Below the pieces are notes generated by a model. It saw only the letters and a program-made list of their open reading frames with translations. It was not told where the DNA came from and did not search any database. Of a stretch of DNA of 64,000 nt, positions 35,119 to 43,221 are shown in pieces. The translations under genes and the position numbers were made by a program. Position 1 is the first letter of the stretch; every line of letters begins with the position of its first letter. The DNA comes from an uncultured Clostridia bacterium (GTDB lineage: Bacteria > Bacillota > Clostridia > TANB77 > CAG-508), in assembly GCA_934130935.1 (NCBI GenBank), contig CAKOYQ010000002.1, forward strand, positions 1-64,000. Reading direction: 5' to 3'.

Positions 35119-35147
35119 ATTATATTATGTTTCTTTAAATTTTGCAA
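35119..35147 (-). promoter_or_regulatory. Sigma-A promoter of the PIN/PhoH-like gene
   Basis: Minus strand TTGCAA (35147-35142), 17-base spacer, TATAAT (35124-35119). The leader of about 70 bases before the TTG start contains a CTTGTGTATATACAAG palindrome. Confidence 0.75.
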
Positions 35148-35232
35148 TATATTTCAACTAATTTCTAACAAAATTTACTATTATTCGACATTTTACGTAT
35201 ACCACCATTTCTATTTTTATTACATTTAAATC

Positions 35233-35784
35233 TTAAAACATTCCACTTGTAGGCACATATGTATCACTTGGTGGCATCACAAAAGAATTATCAGGTTCAG
35301 TTGTTTCTTTTAATTCAAAAACTTTTATAAATGGAACTTCTTCATTATGATATTTTCCAAGCTCTATAGTTCCTGTTATATTAACCCAAGTTCCATTAGG
35401 AAACATATTAGCATCTTTGTATTCACATAAAAATCCAACAACCACTGACTGTGTTTTACTCTCATTTATATACATATCTCTTGCAATAACGAATTGTTCT
35501 TCTTTAAAATCAATTACTCTGTATACATACCCTGTAAAATTAATTTTCATCCCAATATAAGAATCAGGATCGTCATGTACGGCTTTTAATATATTTGTAT
35601 AGTTATCTGTTTGAATCTCTGTTATATCTTTTGTCATCACTTTATCATTTATTTTAAATTTCCCACTTGTAAAAAATATTCTATAAATACTAATTCCAAA
35701 TACAATTAGCATAAATAATGATAATACTGCAATAATCGTCTTTAATGCTGCACCACCATTTATTTTTAAATTATATATTAACAT
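35233..35784 (-). CDS. YcgQ/DUF1980-like membrane-anchored OB-fold protein
   Basis: A 183-residue protein with one N-terminal membrane segment (about residues 14-34) and an external domain that matches the C-terminal half of YcgQ (TIGR03943/DUF1980): DPDSYIGMKINFTGYVYR, EQFVIARDMYI, GTWVNITGTIELG. In relatives this protein is encoded with the permease YcgR, implicated in metal handling or cell-wall metabolism; no permease gene is adjacent here. The start follows GGGAGGG at 7 bases. Function unknown. Confidence 0.8.
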   Translation of the reverse strand: MLIYNLKINGGAALKTIIAVLSLFMLIVFGISIYRIFFTSGKFKINDKVMTKDITEIQTDNYTNILKAVHDDPDSYIGMKINFTGYVYRVIDFKEEQFVIARDMYINESKTQSVVVGFLCEYKDANMFPNGTWVNITGTIELGKYHNEEVPFIKVFELKETTEPDNSFVMPPSDTYVPTSGMF

Positions 35785-35870
35785 ACCACTAGCCCTCCCG
35801 CCAAAACTCTTTTTTATAAGTTTATGAAATCTTTTACAATTTATGCCAAAAGAACTAGCTCAAAACCTCT

Positions 35871-36968
35871 TTACGGAAAAAAAAGAACCGACACCAAATT
35901 TCCCTCTTCTAGCATTTCCGCAAATATGCTTTTCAAAATTATTAAAACAATAGGTCCTACAAACATTCCCATAACCCCCATTACCTTAAAGCCTGTATAC
36001 ATAGCAATAAGTGTAAAAATAGGATGAATTCCAATTTTGCCACTTACAATTTTAGGTTCTAAAAATTGTCTTACAATCGACATTATTACCCATAATACCA
36101 AAATTGAAATTCCCAGTCTTAAATCCCCATTTAATGCTGATATTATTGCCCAGGGAACCATAACAGATCCTGATCCTAAAATAGGCAGTGCATCTACAAA
36201 TCCAATCGCTAGTGCTATTAATAATGGATATTTAACATTCATTCCAACAAACTTCAGAACATATAGTCCTATTACAGAAATCACAAATGATACCATTATA
36301 AGTATTAATTCTGCTTTTAAGTATCCTCCTAAGTTTTTTGTTATCTCTTTTATGTGTATTCCCATTTTTTGTACCCATTTTTTAGGCATATGATGTTCCA
36401 TAAAATCTAAAATGTAAATCCTGTCAGTACATATAAAATATAAAGAAAGAATTGTTATTACCATATATATTGCAATAGTCGGAATTGAGGTTACTCCATC
36501 TATTAACTTTGTTAAAAATTCAGTAAGCCATTTTGACACTTTTAATAAAATTTCTCTGGATGAGTCTTGTGCTAAATTTATAACATTACTTGAAATGTTT
36601 ATTTTAGTTATGTTCATCTTTTCAATCGTTTCTTGAATTTGTGTATATGCTTTATCAATATAAAGGTTCAGTGTTTGTAGCAGATTGGTTGATTCTGATA
36701 TTAATGAAGTAATACCCCATATTACACTTCCTATTATTATTGAAAACACTATTAAAAATATTATTATTGAACTCATTTTTCTTGTCATTCGAGTCTTTTT
36801 CATTAAATATCTTATTGCTGGTTCAATCATTAGTGAAATAATAAATGCTACTAAAAATGGCATATAAAATACTGCCATTTTCACTCCTATATATATAGCT
36901 ATTATTACTAAAACTATATTTAATACTTTTCTTATAACTTTATAAATATAATTTAAATCTTTTGACAT
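35871..36968 (-). CDS. AI-2E/PerM-family permease, YtvI-like
   Basis: A 365-residue polytopic protein of the UPF0118/AI-2E exporter family. Two N-terminal hairpin segments and a long amphipathic stretch (residues 95-150) lead to C-terminal segments with the family motif LAIGFVDALPILGSGSVMVP. That motif is close to the sporulation protein YtvI, in line with other spore genes here. GAGGAC precedes the ATG. The last nine codons (VSVLFFP end) lie within a ~30-bp dispersed palindromic repeat, so the C-terminus seems to have been changed by insertion of that repeat. Confidence 0.88.
   Translation of the reverse strand: MSKDLNYIYKVIRKVLNIVLVIIAIYIGVKMAVFYMPFLVAFIISLMIEPAIRYLMKKTRMTRKMSSIIIFLIVFSIIIGSVIWGITSLISESTNLLQTLNLYIDKAYTQIQETIEKMNITKINISSNVINLAQDSSREILLKVSKWLTEFLTKLIDGVTSIPTIAIYMVITILSLYFICTDRIYILDFMEHHMPKKWVQKMGIHIKEITKNLGGYLKAELILIMVSFVISVIGLYVLKFVGMNVKYPLLIALAIGFVDALPILGSGSVMVPWAIISALNGDLRLGISILVLWVIMSIVRQFLEPKIVSGKIGIHPIFTLIAMYTGFKVMGVMGMFVGPIVLIILKSIFAEMLEEGNLVSVLFFP
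35875..35904. repeat. Dispersed palindromic repeat, copy A (core GAACCGACACC)
   Basis: GGAAAAAAAAGAACCGACACCAAATTTCCC-type unit with GGGAAA/TTTCCC ends; shares the GAACCGACACC core with copies at 45259-45324 and 51478-51553. It overlaps the final codons of the YtvI-like gene. Confidence 0.65.
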
Positions 36969-37022
36969 TTGTCCTCTTTTCTATGTACAGCAGCATAAAG
37001 CTGCTCTGAGCATAATATGAAA

Positions 37023-37469
37023 TTAATAATTATTTTTAGTTTGTCCGCCACATCCGCATATATCTTCTACAGTATTACAAAATTTAGCTTCTCCTGTTTC
37101 TTCACTATAATGTGCTAAGTCTCCAAGTGTTAATATTCCTATAACTTTGTTATTGTCTACTACTGGTATTCTTCTTATTTGATTTTTTGCCATTTTACGT
37201 TCAGCTTCATTAATATCATCATTTTGAGTACAAGTACAAACATTACATGTCATTATTTCACTTGCTGGCGTATTTTTAACATCTTTATCACAAGCTACAC
37301 TACGCAATATTATATCTCTATCTGTAATTACTCCTACAATGCAATTATTTTGATCACATACAGGAACACATCCTATATGGTTTTCATTCATTAATTTAGC
37401 AATTTCATATACTTTAGTTTCTGGCTTTACGCAACAAACTTCCCCACACATACAATCTTTTATTTTCAT
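37023..37469 (-). CDS. Cys-rich tandem CBS-domain protein
   Basis: Two CBS domains (about residues 8-62 and 72-125) of the type that binds adenine nucleotides and regulates a partner. Landmarks are HIGCVPVCDQNNCIVGVITD, DRDIILRSVACD and IRRIPVVDNNKVIGILTLGD. At 148 residues it is a stand-alone CBS pair. The unusual feature is 14 cysteines, including CMCGEVCC at the start, TCNVCTC in the linker and CGCGG at the end, suggesting metal or redox sensing. Own terminator. Confidence 0.9.
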   Translation of the reverse strand: MKIKDCMCGEVCCVKPETKVYEIAKLMNENHIGCVPVCDQNNCIVGVITDRDIILRSVACDKDVKNTPASEIMTCNVCTCTQNDDINEAERKMAKNQIRRIPVVDNNKVIGILTLGDLAHYSEETGEAKFCNTVEDICGCGGQTKNNY

Positions 37470-37529
37470 ACCAATATACTCCTTTTTTCTTTTTTGAGAA
37501 TTTATTTCTCATTTATATTTTAGTCAAAA

Positions 37530-37566
37530 ATAAAAAAGATTATTCTTGTTTGAATAATCTTTTAAA
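37530..37566. terminator. Bidirectional terminator-like hairpin
   Basis: AAAAGATTATTC pairs with GAATAATCTTTT. It lies downstream of the disrupted phosphatase gene on the minus strand, just upstream of the CBS gene. Confidence 0.8.
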
Positions 37567-37636
37567 AACAAATTTAAACAAATTTAATTTATAATAGGCT
37601 TTTTATCAGAATTAATAAATTTGGGGACATCATTTT

Positions 37637-38682
37637 TTATTTTTTTATAACTATTACTGGAACTTCCATTTCTTCTTTTGTTAATCCACAATGTGTAGAT
37701 TTTTTAACCGGCTTTCCATCTACCAAAAATGTTTCTATTCTAATAATACTACTAGATGTTGATAATGCAATATAATTTCCAATAAAGTCATCAATCTTAG
37801 GATGTTTTTTTCCAAATCCTAACATATTTTTTTGCAAAAACTCTTCTTTTGTCATCAATAAGAATTCTTCACCAAATATTTTGTTGAATCTTTCTTCAAA
37901 TATTTTTTTCTTATCTTCTTTTACCCAAAAGGCTACAGTTCTTGATTCTAATGATGGAGGTAATATTAAAAATTCTTGTATTTCTGGATAATCCAACAAA
38001 GTATAAGATTTTTCTATATTTTTATGTCCATGGTCTGCAGAAATTATAATAATTGTATCTTCTTCTAATCCTTTACTCATTTTTTCTATTTTTGCTTCTG
38101 TTTCTTTTATATATGTACTTGCTTCTGTTGAGTCTGTTCCAAATTTATGTAATAATCCATCTGGATTATCACAATATGCTAAAATAAATTTTTTACCTGG
38201 GTTGTCACATAACATTTCTATATTTAGAATTATTTCATCTATACTATCTGCTCTAATACTTCTTTTAGATCTTTTATCTGAATATGTTGGTGTTAATTCA
38301 TATGCTTTAACATCTGGTGATGCTTTTTCAATTTGCTCAAATATTGGTGTATAATCTACTACCTCTTTAAATACATCTATTTTCGCACCTTTAAAATTTT
38401 CCCCTTTATATGATTCTTTATGACTTAACATATTAGCTCATTTTGTTTAAAATATCCATTTGGAGATATTGGAGTTAATATATGTTCTCCCATTCCATCT
38501 AATATTATGAATACTACATTTTTGTATTTTTTTTGTAATTCCTTGTCTAGTTTTTCTAATGATTTGTGATTTGTTTCTACATTATAATGTTTTAATATTG
38601 ATGTTATTGTATTTAATATACAATGTTCATAATTTGGTAACACTAATTTATTATTAGTTGTGTGCAAATGTAAATCTATCAT
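37637..38682 (-). pseudogene. Alkaline-phosphatase-superfamily gene with internal deletion
   Basis: Two overlapping minus-strand frames encode the two ends of one enzyme of the phosphodiesterase/phosphopentomutase-type superfamily. The first (38682-38425) has the first metal site FIILDGMGEHILTP, then stops after FKQNELIC. The second (38431-37637) resumes with KGAKIDVFKEVVDYTPIF and carries metal ligands in DNPDGLLHKFGTDS and IIISADHGHKNI. The roughly 40-50 residues that normally lie between them, with the catalytic Thr/Ser nucleophile (family PSTT-type motif), are absent and the frame shifts. The enzyme should be inactive. The family length used for comparison is from general knowledge. Confidence 0.75.
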
Positions 38683-38692
38683 AAATACCTCC

Positions 38693-39523
38693 CTATTTTA
38701 TTTGGGTTTCTTCTTTCTTTTTTTTAGCAATCTTTAATGGTGATGTTTTAGGATTTGGTCCTGTTGTAAACTTTCCTTCTATTTTATCAAAGTGTAATTT
38801 TCTATATGCAGAAGTAGACCTTGTCTTCATTGTTTCTTTATTTCTAGGTGTAAAAATAATATTAAATTCTGTATTATCTGAAAAATCTTTTCTTAAATCT
38901 GAACCATAAAATACAGCATCAAATTGTTTTCCATATTTTTCTTTAAACCATTCTGCCGCTATTTTAAGTTCTCTAGTATAATATATATATGCATCATTCA
39001 CAAATCTAAAATGTCTTAAGATTTCCATTCTCTCATTATCTGAAATTATTGGTTTTTTGTTTTTATGTTTCTGAACCAAATCATCTGATTTTACTCCTAC
39101 AACTAATCTCTCACATTCATTTGACGCTAATATAAGATTTTCCAAATGTCCCGCATGAAATAAATCATATGTTCCTGGTGCATATCCCAATTCATATTTC
39201 TTTTCTTTCATTTTCTTTTTTTTATTTTTTCCTTCTTGATAATTTCTATATCCTTCTCTAACAGATTCTTTTAATATATCTTCATGTAAACTTTTTACAG
39301 GAAATACAAAGTCTACTCCTGTAATATATCTCATTATGTTCATTCTATCTTCTAGGCTTTTTAATGGTGTACTAAATCCTAAATTTTCACATAATTCATC
39401 TTCATATATACCTACTCCAAAATTCTCTATCCCTTCTTCTTTGCTTAATTGAATTTTTTTATCTAATTCCTGTAAATCTTTCGCTCTTAAAATATCAAAA
39501 ACACCTGTTGTATATGCTATCAT
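38693..39523 (-). CDS. Cytidylyltransferase-like protein with two nucleotidyltransferase domains
   Basis: A 276-residue protein of the glycerol-3-phosphate/phosphocholine cytidylyltransferase family. The C-terminal domain (about 110-230) is intact: GYAPGTYDLFHAGHLENLIL with the HxGH nucleotide site, KHKNKKPIISDNERMEILRH, and RSTSAYRK as the second substrate loop (R-x-S/T-T-S). The N-terminal domain (1-85) is similar (YTTGVFDILRAKDLQEL) but its HxGH is lost, so it is probably structural. Its neighbour is a broken phosphatase on the same strand; together they may once have served phospholipid or teichoic-acid precursors. Product uncertain. Confidence 0.85.
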   Translation of the reverse strand: MIAYTTGVFDILRAKDLQELDKKIQLSKEEGIENFGVGIYEDELCENLGFSTPLKSLEDRMNIMRYITGVDFVFPVKSLHEDILKESVREGYRNYQEGKNKKKKMKEKKYELGYAPGTYDLFHAGHLENLILASNECERLVVGVKSDDLVQKHKNKKPIISDNERMEILRHFRFVNDAYIYYTRELKIAAEWFKEKYGKQFDAVFYGSDLRKDFSDNTEFNIIFTPRNKETMKTRSTSAYRKLHFDKIEGKFTTGPNPKTSPLKIAKKKKEETQIK

Positions 39524-39536
39524 ACTTTTTCCCTCC

Positions 39537-40043
39537 TTATACCAACTTTTTATAATAATTCCATTTGTCTGAATTATTCATGACTTCTTTTTCTATTTCT
39601 TCTAATGTTAATTCTGAAATTTCATCAATTACTCTGTATGCTAATTGTAATGTTAATATTTGTGGAGTTCCATCCTTAAAAAAAACTTTAGATTTTACTT
39701 TTTCCGGTAAGATAACTTTATATTTTTCAATAATAGTTTTATTTGTCATATCATAATCATAATAAATTTGAGGTTTTTTTATCTCTTCTAAATAATAATT
39801 GTAAAATAAATAATCTGTAACAAGATGTAAAAAATACCCTTGTTTAAAGTCTGTATCTATTTTATTATTTTTTAAATATTTTTTTAAGTTTGTATATGCT
39901 GGTGATTCTCCATAATGTGTTTTAGATTTATCATTAGTAAAATCAGGCTCTATTGAACCTAATATAAAATCTTGCGATTTTTCTTTATTATGTTTTCTTA
40001 AATATTCTTGTGCAATCGCTAAATGTACTGCATATCCTGGCAT
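39537..40043 (-). CDS. Zinc-dependent phospholipase C-like hydrolase
   Basis: A 168-residue protein with the alpha-helical fold and metal ligands of small zinc-dependent phospholipase C relatives: N-terminal HLAIAQEYL, ILGSIEPDFTND, KTHYGESP, and GYFLHLVTDYLFYNYYL (His/Asp ligands). No signal peptide, so probably cytosolic. Directly upstream of the cytidylyltransferase gene on the same strand (13-base gap), suggesting a phospholipid-related unit. Substrate not determined. Confidence 0.82.
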   Translation of the reverse strand: MPGYAVHLAIAQEYLRKHNKEKSQDFILGSIEPDFTNDKSKTHYGESPAYTNLKKYLKNNKIDTDFKQGYFLHLVTDYLFYNYYLEEIKKPQIYYDYDMTNKTIIEKYKVILPEKVKSKVFFKDGTPQILTLQLAYRVIDEISELTLEEIEKEVMNNSDKWNYYKKLV

Positions 40044-40113
40044 CTATCTTCCTCCTTTACTTTAATAATTATTATAACATTTTTTTTACAATTTGTATAT
40101 AATTAGTTGATAT

Positions 40114-40152
40114 ATAAAAAACATGACCTAATATAATAAGTCATGCCTTTTT
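40114..40152 (-). terminator. Terminator of the Pro/Arg-rich protein gene
   Basis: Minus strand GGCATGACTTA pairs with TAGGTCATG, followed by TTTTTTAT. Confidence 0.8.
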
Positions 40153-40155
40153 ATT

Positions 40156-40785
40156 TTAATACTCATATAAATCATATCCATCATCTAAAGAAGAAAGATA
40201 TTCTCTATTATATTTAATATCCCCTCTTGGTTGAGGTCTCATTGGTGGTCTCATCGGTGGTCTCATTGGCGGACGAGGTGGTCTTGGTGGTCTAAATCCA
40301 GGAAAACCTGGTCTTAATAATAATTCTCTTAACAGTAAAATTCTTATCAAATCATTCAGTCCTTGATTTCTTATTGGTTGCCTATCATCACTCCTTGTAT
40401 TTGTTGTTTTTTCATCTTTTATTTTATTCTCTTCTTTTCCTCGTGTTTGTGTAAGTTCATTGTCTTCAATTACAGAATATATTTCATTCGTCATTATGTC
40501 GATTAATTCTCTAGTAATTGGTCTTGTATTTTGCTCACAAGCTTTTTGTACCATAGGATATACAATTCTGTATATATCAGGATAACAATTTTCTAATTCT
40601 TGCATTTGTATGTTACTCATTGCAGACATTGGTTGATTAGATGCCATCGGTGCCATTGCAGGCATTGTATAAGAATCATATCTTTCATAATTATCATAAT
40701 TCATGTTATATGTATTTGGATAATTATTCATTCCTTGATAGCCTAATACGCTTCTCATATAATCTTCATATAATGAATCATTCAT
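40156..40785 (-). CDS. Pro/Arg/Met-rich protein, probable spore-coat-like
   Basis: A 209-residue protein: a Tyr/Asn/Met-rich head (YDNYERYDSYTMPAMAPMAS), a helical core with a conserved-looking block (LENCYPDIYRIVYPMVQKACE), an acidic/basic linker, and a tail of FRPPRPPRPPM and three RPPM repeats (about 165-185) ending in Tyr/Asp. No membrane segment. Similar small clostridial proteins with the CYPDIYRIVYPMV block occur in spore-forming species. A coat or spore-surface role is inference. Own terminator, SD AAGGAAG. Confidence 0.8.
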   Translation of the reverse strand: MNDSLYEDYMRSVLGYQGMNNYPNTYNMNYDNYERYDSYTMPAMAPMASNQPMSAMSNIQMQELENCYPDIYRIVYPMVQKACEQNTRPITRELIDIMTNEIYSVIEDNELTQTRGKEENKIKDEKTTNTRSDDRQPIRNQGLNDLIRILLLRELLLRPGFPGFRPPRPPRPPMRPPMRPPMRPQPRGDIKYNREYLSSLDDGYDLYEY

Positions 40786-40863
40786 CTTATTTCTTCCTTT
40801 CTCGAGACTTAAAGCCCCTAAATCTAATAATACATTATATGTTCTTAATTTATAATTGGTTCC

Positions 40864-42267
40864 TTAAAATTTCATAACCTCTTCTTTGAATCTGTCTCCT
40901 CTATCATACATGTCTTTAAACATATCAAAACTAGTACTAGCAGGAGAAAACAAAACTATTTGACCTGATTTAGCAACTCTTTTAGCTAAATCTAAACTTT
41001 GTTTAAATGATTCACACATATGTATGTCTAAATTTTTATTTTGTAGTTCTAATTCTTTTTTTACAGCTTCATATATTTTATTAGCTGTTTGCCCAATTAG
41101 AATTAAGCATCTAACATTTTCTACTATAGGTCTTCCTATTGGTGTGTAATCTAAATTTTTATCAGCCCCTCCAGCTATTAACACAATTTCTTTATTATCA
41201 AATGCATTCAAAGCTGAAATTCCTCTTGTTGGACTTGTACTTGCAGAATCGTTATACCATTCAACACCATCAATTACTCGAACTAATTCAAGTCTATGAT
41301 GAACACCTGAGAATTCTTTTATTGTATCTACTGCTTTATCAATATCTACCAGTCCTTTTGTCAAAGCTAAAGCTGTACAAATATTTTGAAAGTTATGTTC
41401 TCCTTTTAATTTCAAGTCTTTAGTATCAATTATATGTCTCCTAATTCCGTCTTCACATTCTTTTATTATTCCATTATCCACTATAAAACCGTTTTCAAGT
41501 TTTTTGGTACTGCTAAACATTATTACTTTTCCATTTGCTTCGTCTCTACAAGAATTTGTAATATCATTGTCAGCATTTAAAACCAATACTCCATTTTCGT
41601 CTTGGTATTTAAATATATTTTTCTTTGCATCTATATATTCTTGATAATCTTTATGTATATTTAAATGATTTGGAGTTATATTTGTAATCCCTGCTATTTC
41701 TGGGCTAATTTCCATACCCATTAATTGAAAACTACTTAATTCTAATACAATAATATCATCAGGTTCTATTTCGCTCAATTTAGTAAATAATGGTATTCCT
41801 ATATTTCCACCTAAATATACTTTATACCCTGCATTTTTTAGAATCTCATATGTCAATGTTGTAGTTGTCGTTTTTCCATCACTTCCTGTAACTCCTATAA
41901 TTTTACATGGTGCCATTTTTATGAGTTGCTCAATTTCTGTTGTAACTATTGCCCCTCTATTTTTTTCTTCTATCAATTCTGGCTTAGTTGGCAAACAACT
42001 TGGAGATCTAAATATTAAATCAAATCCTTTTAAATTATTTAAATTTCCTTTTCCTAAATAAAATTTAAAACCATAATCCTTAATTTTGTTTATTACATTT
42101 TGTTCTAATTTTTCTTCTTCTCTATCATCAAATACTGTCACATTAGCATTCTTTTGATATAAATAATCTATTAATGGAATATTGCTAACTCCTAGTCCTA
42201 TAACAGCAATTTTTTGATTTTTCAATTTACTTTCAAAATCTTCTAACTCTTTATTCTTATATTCCAT
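40864..42267 (-). CDS. murD: UDP-N-acetylmuramoyl-L-alanine--D-glutamate ligase MurD
   Basis: Adds D-Glu to UDP-MurNAc-L-Ala in peptidoglycan synthesis. N-terminal Rossmann part KIAVIGLGVSNIPLIDYL; P-loop GVTGSDGKTTTT (about residue 122); central-domain blocks such as GNIGIPLFTKL and ITNITPNHLNIHKDYQEYID; C-terminal landmarks GVHHRLELVRVIDGVEWYNDS and PASTSFDMFKDMYDRGDRFK. Normal length (467). It overlaps the upstream kinase gene by 11 bases. Confidence 0.97.
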   Translation of the reverse strand: MEYKNKELEDFESKLKNQKIAVIGLGVSNIPLIDYLYQKNANVTVFDDREEEKLEQNVINKIKDYGFKFYLGKGNLNNLKGFDLIFRSPSCLPTKPELIEEKNRGAIVTTEIEQLIKMAPCKIIGVTGSDGKTTTTTLTYEILKNAGYKVYLGGNIGIPLFTKLSEIEPDDIIVLELSSFQLMGMEISPEIAGITNITPNHLNIHKDYQEYIDAKKNIFKYQDENGVLVLNADNDITNSCRDEANGKVIMFSSTKKLENGFIVDNGIIKECEDGIRRHIIDTKDLKLKGEHNFQNICTALALTKGLVDIDKAVDTIKEFSGVHHRLELVRVIDGVEWYNDSASTSPTRGISALNAFDNKEIVLIAGGADKNLDYTPIGRPIVENVRCLILIGQTANKIYEAVKKELELQNKNLDIHMCESFKQSLDLAKRVAKSGQIVLFSPASTSFDMFKDMYDRGDRFKEEVMKF

Positions 42268-42937
42268 TTGTAACTACCTCCCCAATATTTTGTAATACCA
42301 TTTGAGCCGCATCTTTTGGGCTTTTACAATTAGTTACATCTAAAATTTTGGTTTGTGGATATATTCTATAATATCCAGACTTTTCTTGTAAATCATCTCT
42401 TGATTTTATCATTTCCTCTATTTGCTCTTTTGGTATTTCTTTATTATATTGCATATATTTTCTATTTGTTCTTTCTTCTAATGATGCATCAATAAAAAAA
42501 TGTTGAGTAACATTTGGATACATTTTTACTATGTCTCTTGAAGATAATATTATATTATATTTTTCTCTATATTCATCTATTAACTTTCTCCCAAATTCAT
42601 ATAACTTAGTATTATCTGCCACATTACTTACTTTTGATACAGCCATAGAAGCTTGTTTTGATTGTAATTCCTTTTCAGCTATTTTTTTCCCTTTCATGTA
42701 TATAACTGTTTCTTTATTTTCTATTTTAATCTCTATTCCTAGTCTTTTCATTATCTCAAAGGCATCAAGTTTTTCTGTATTTTCTATTTTATTTTTCATC
42801 ATTCCATATACTATTGCTCTATATATTTCTCCACCATGTAATATTATTGAATTTTCTATTTGTTTTAATAATTCTCTACATATAGATGTTTTACCTGCTC
42901 CAACAGTCCCTTCTATTCCTATTACTATATTTCTCAT
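42257..42937 (-). CDS. Cytidylate-kinase-like P-loop kinase
   Basis: A 226-residue nucleoside-monophosphate-kinase-fold protein. Walker A is GIEGTVGAGKTSI, followed by HGGEIYRAIVYGMM, SKVSNVADNTKLYEFGRK and the CMP-kinase-like SRDIVKMYPN and LEERTNRKYMQ lid region. It resembles the Cmk family and is close to its length, but the N-terminal sequence is divergent and I cannot confirm CMP as substrate. Upstream of murD with an 11-base overlap. Confidence 0.82.
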   Translation of the reverse strand: MRNIVIGIEGTVGAGKTSICRELLKQIENSIILHGGEIYRAIVYGMMKNKIENTEKLDAFEIMKRLGIEIKIENKETVIYMKGKKIAEKELQSKQASMAVSKVSNVADNTKLYEFGRKLIDEYREKYNIILSSRDIVKMYPNVTQHFFIDASLEERTNRKYMQYNKEIPKEQIEEMIKSRDDLQEKSGYYRIYPQTKILDVTNCKSPKDAAQMVLQNIGEVVTNGI

Positions 42938-43062
42938 TTTACTTTTCCCTCCATATATATTTTTTATTATATAACTTTTAAGCTTGAATTACAATAATTT
43001 TGTATATTTATCCACTATTAGGGTAAAATAATTTTGTAAATTTGAAATGGAGGTGTTCTTCT

Positions 43063-43158
43063 ATGTCAGAAAAAAATAATAAACAAAATAAAAATAATAA
43101 CAGAAATAATGAAAACAACAACAACAATAATAACAGCCAAAAAAATAACAATAGATAG
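43063..43158 (+). CDS. Asn-rich 31-residue peptide
   Basis: ATG at 43063 behind GGAGGTG at 7 bases. The product is 31 residues, made almost only of Asn, Lys, Gln, Glu and Arg (MSEKNNKQNKNNNRNN and so on). A terminator follows 14 bases after the TAG. The ribosome-binding site and terminator support expression; low-complexity composition argues caution. Function unknown. The gene may have expanded by AAC/AAT repeat slippage. Confidence 0.5.
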   Translation: MSEKNNKQNKNNNRNNENNNNNNNSQKNNNR

Positions 43159-43169
43159 TTTTACTATAT

Positions 43170-43212
43170 TTAAAAGACTCTATGTAAAACAATTACATGG
43201 AGTCTTTTATTA
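43170..43212. terminator. Bidirectional terminator clpX / small Asn-rich gene
   Basis: AAAAGACTC-ATGTAA and TTACAT-GAGTCTTTT form an interrupted 15-bp stem with T runs on both strands. Confidence 0.85.
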
Positions 43213-43221
43213 TTTATATGA

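Noticed and set aside
36985..37012. GC-rich hairpin (CAGCAG..GCTGCT) between the CBS and YtvI-like genes
   Set aside because: Short stem without a T run; not enough to call a terminator or regulatory element.
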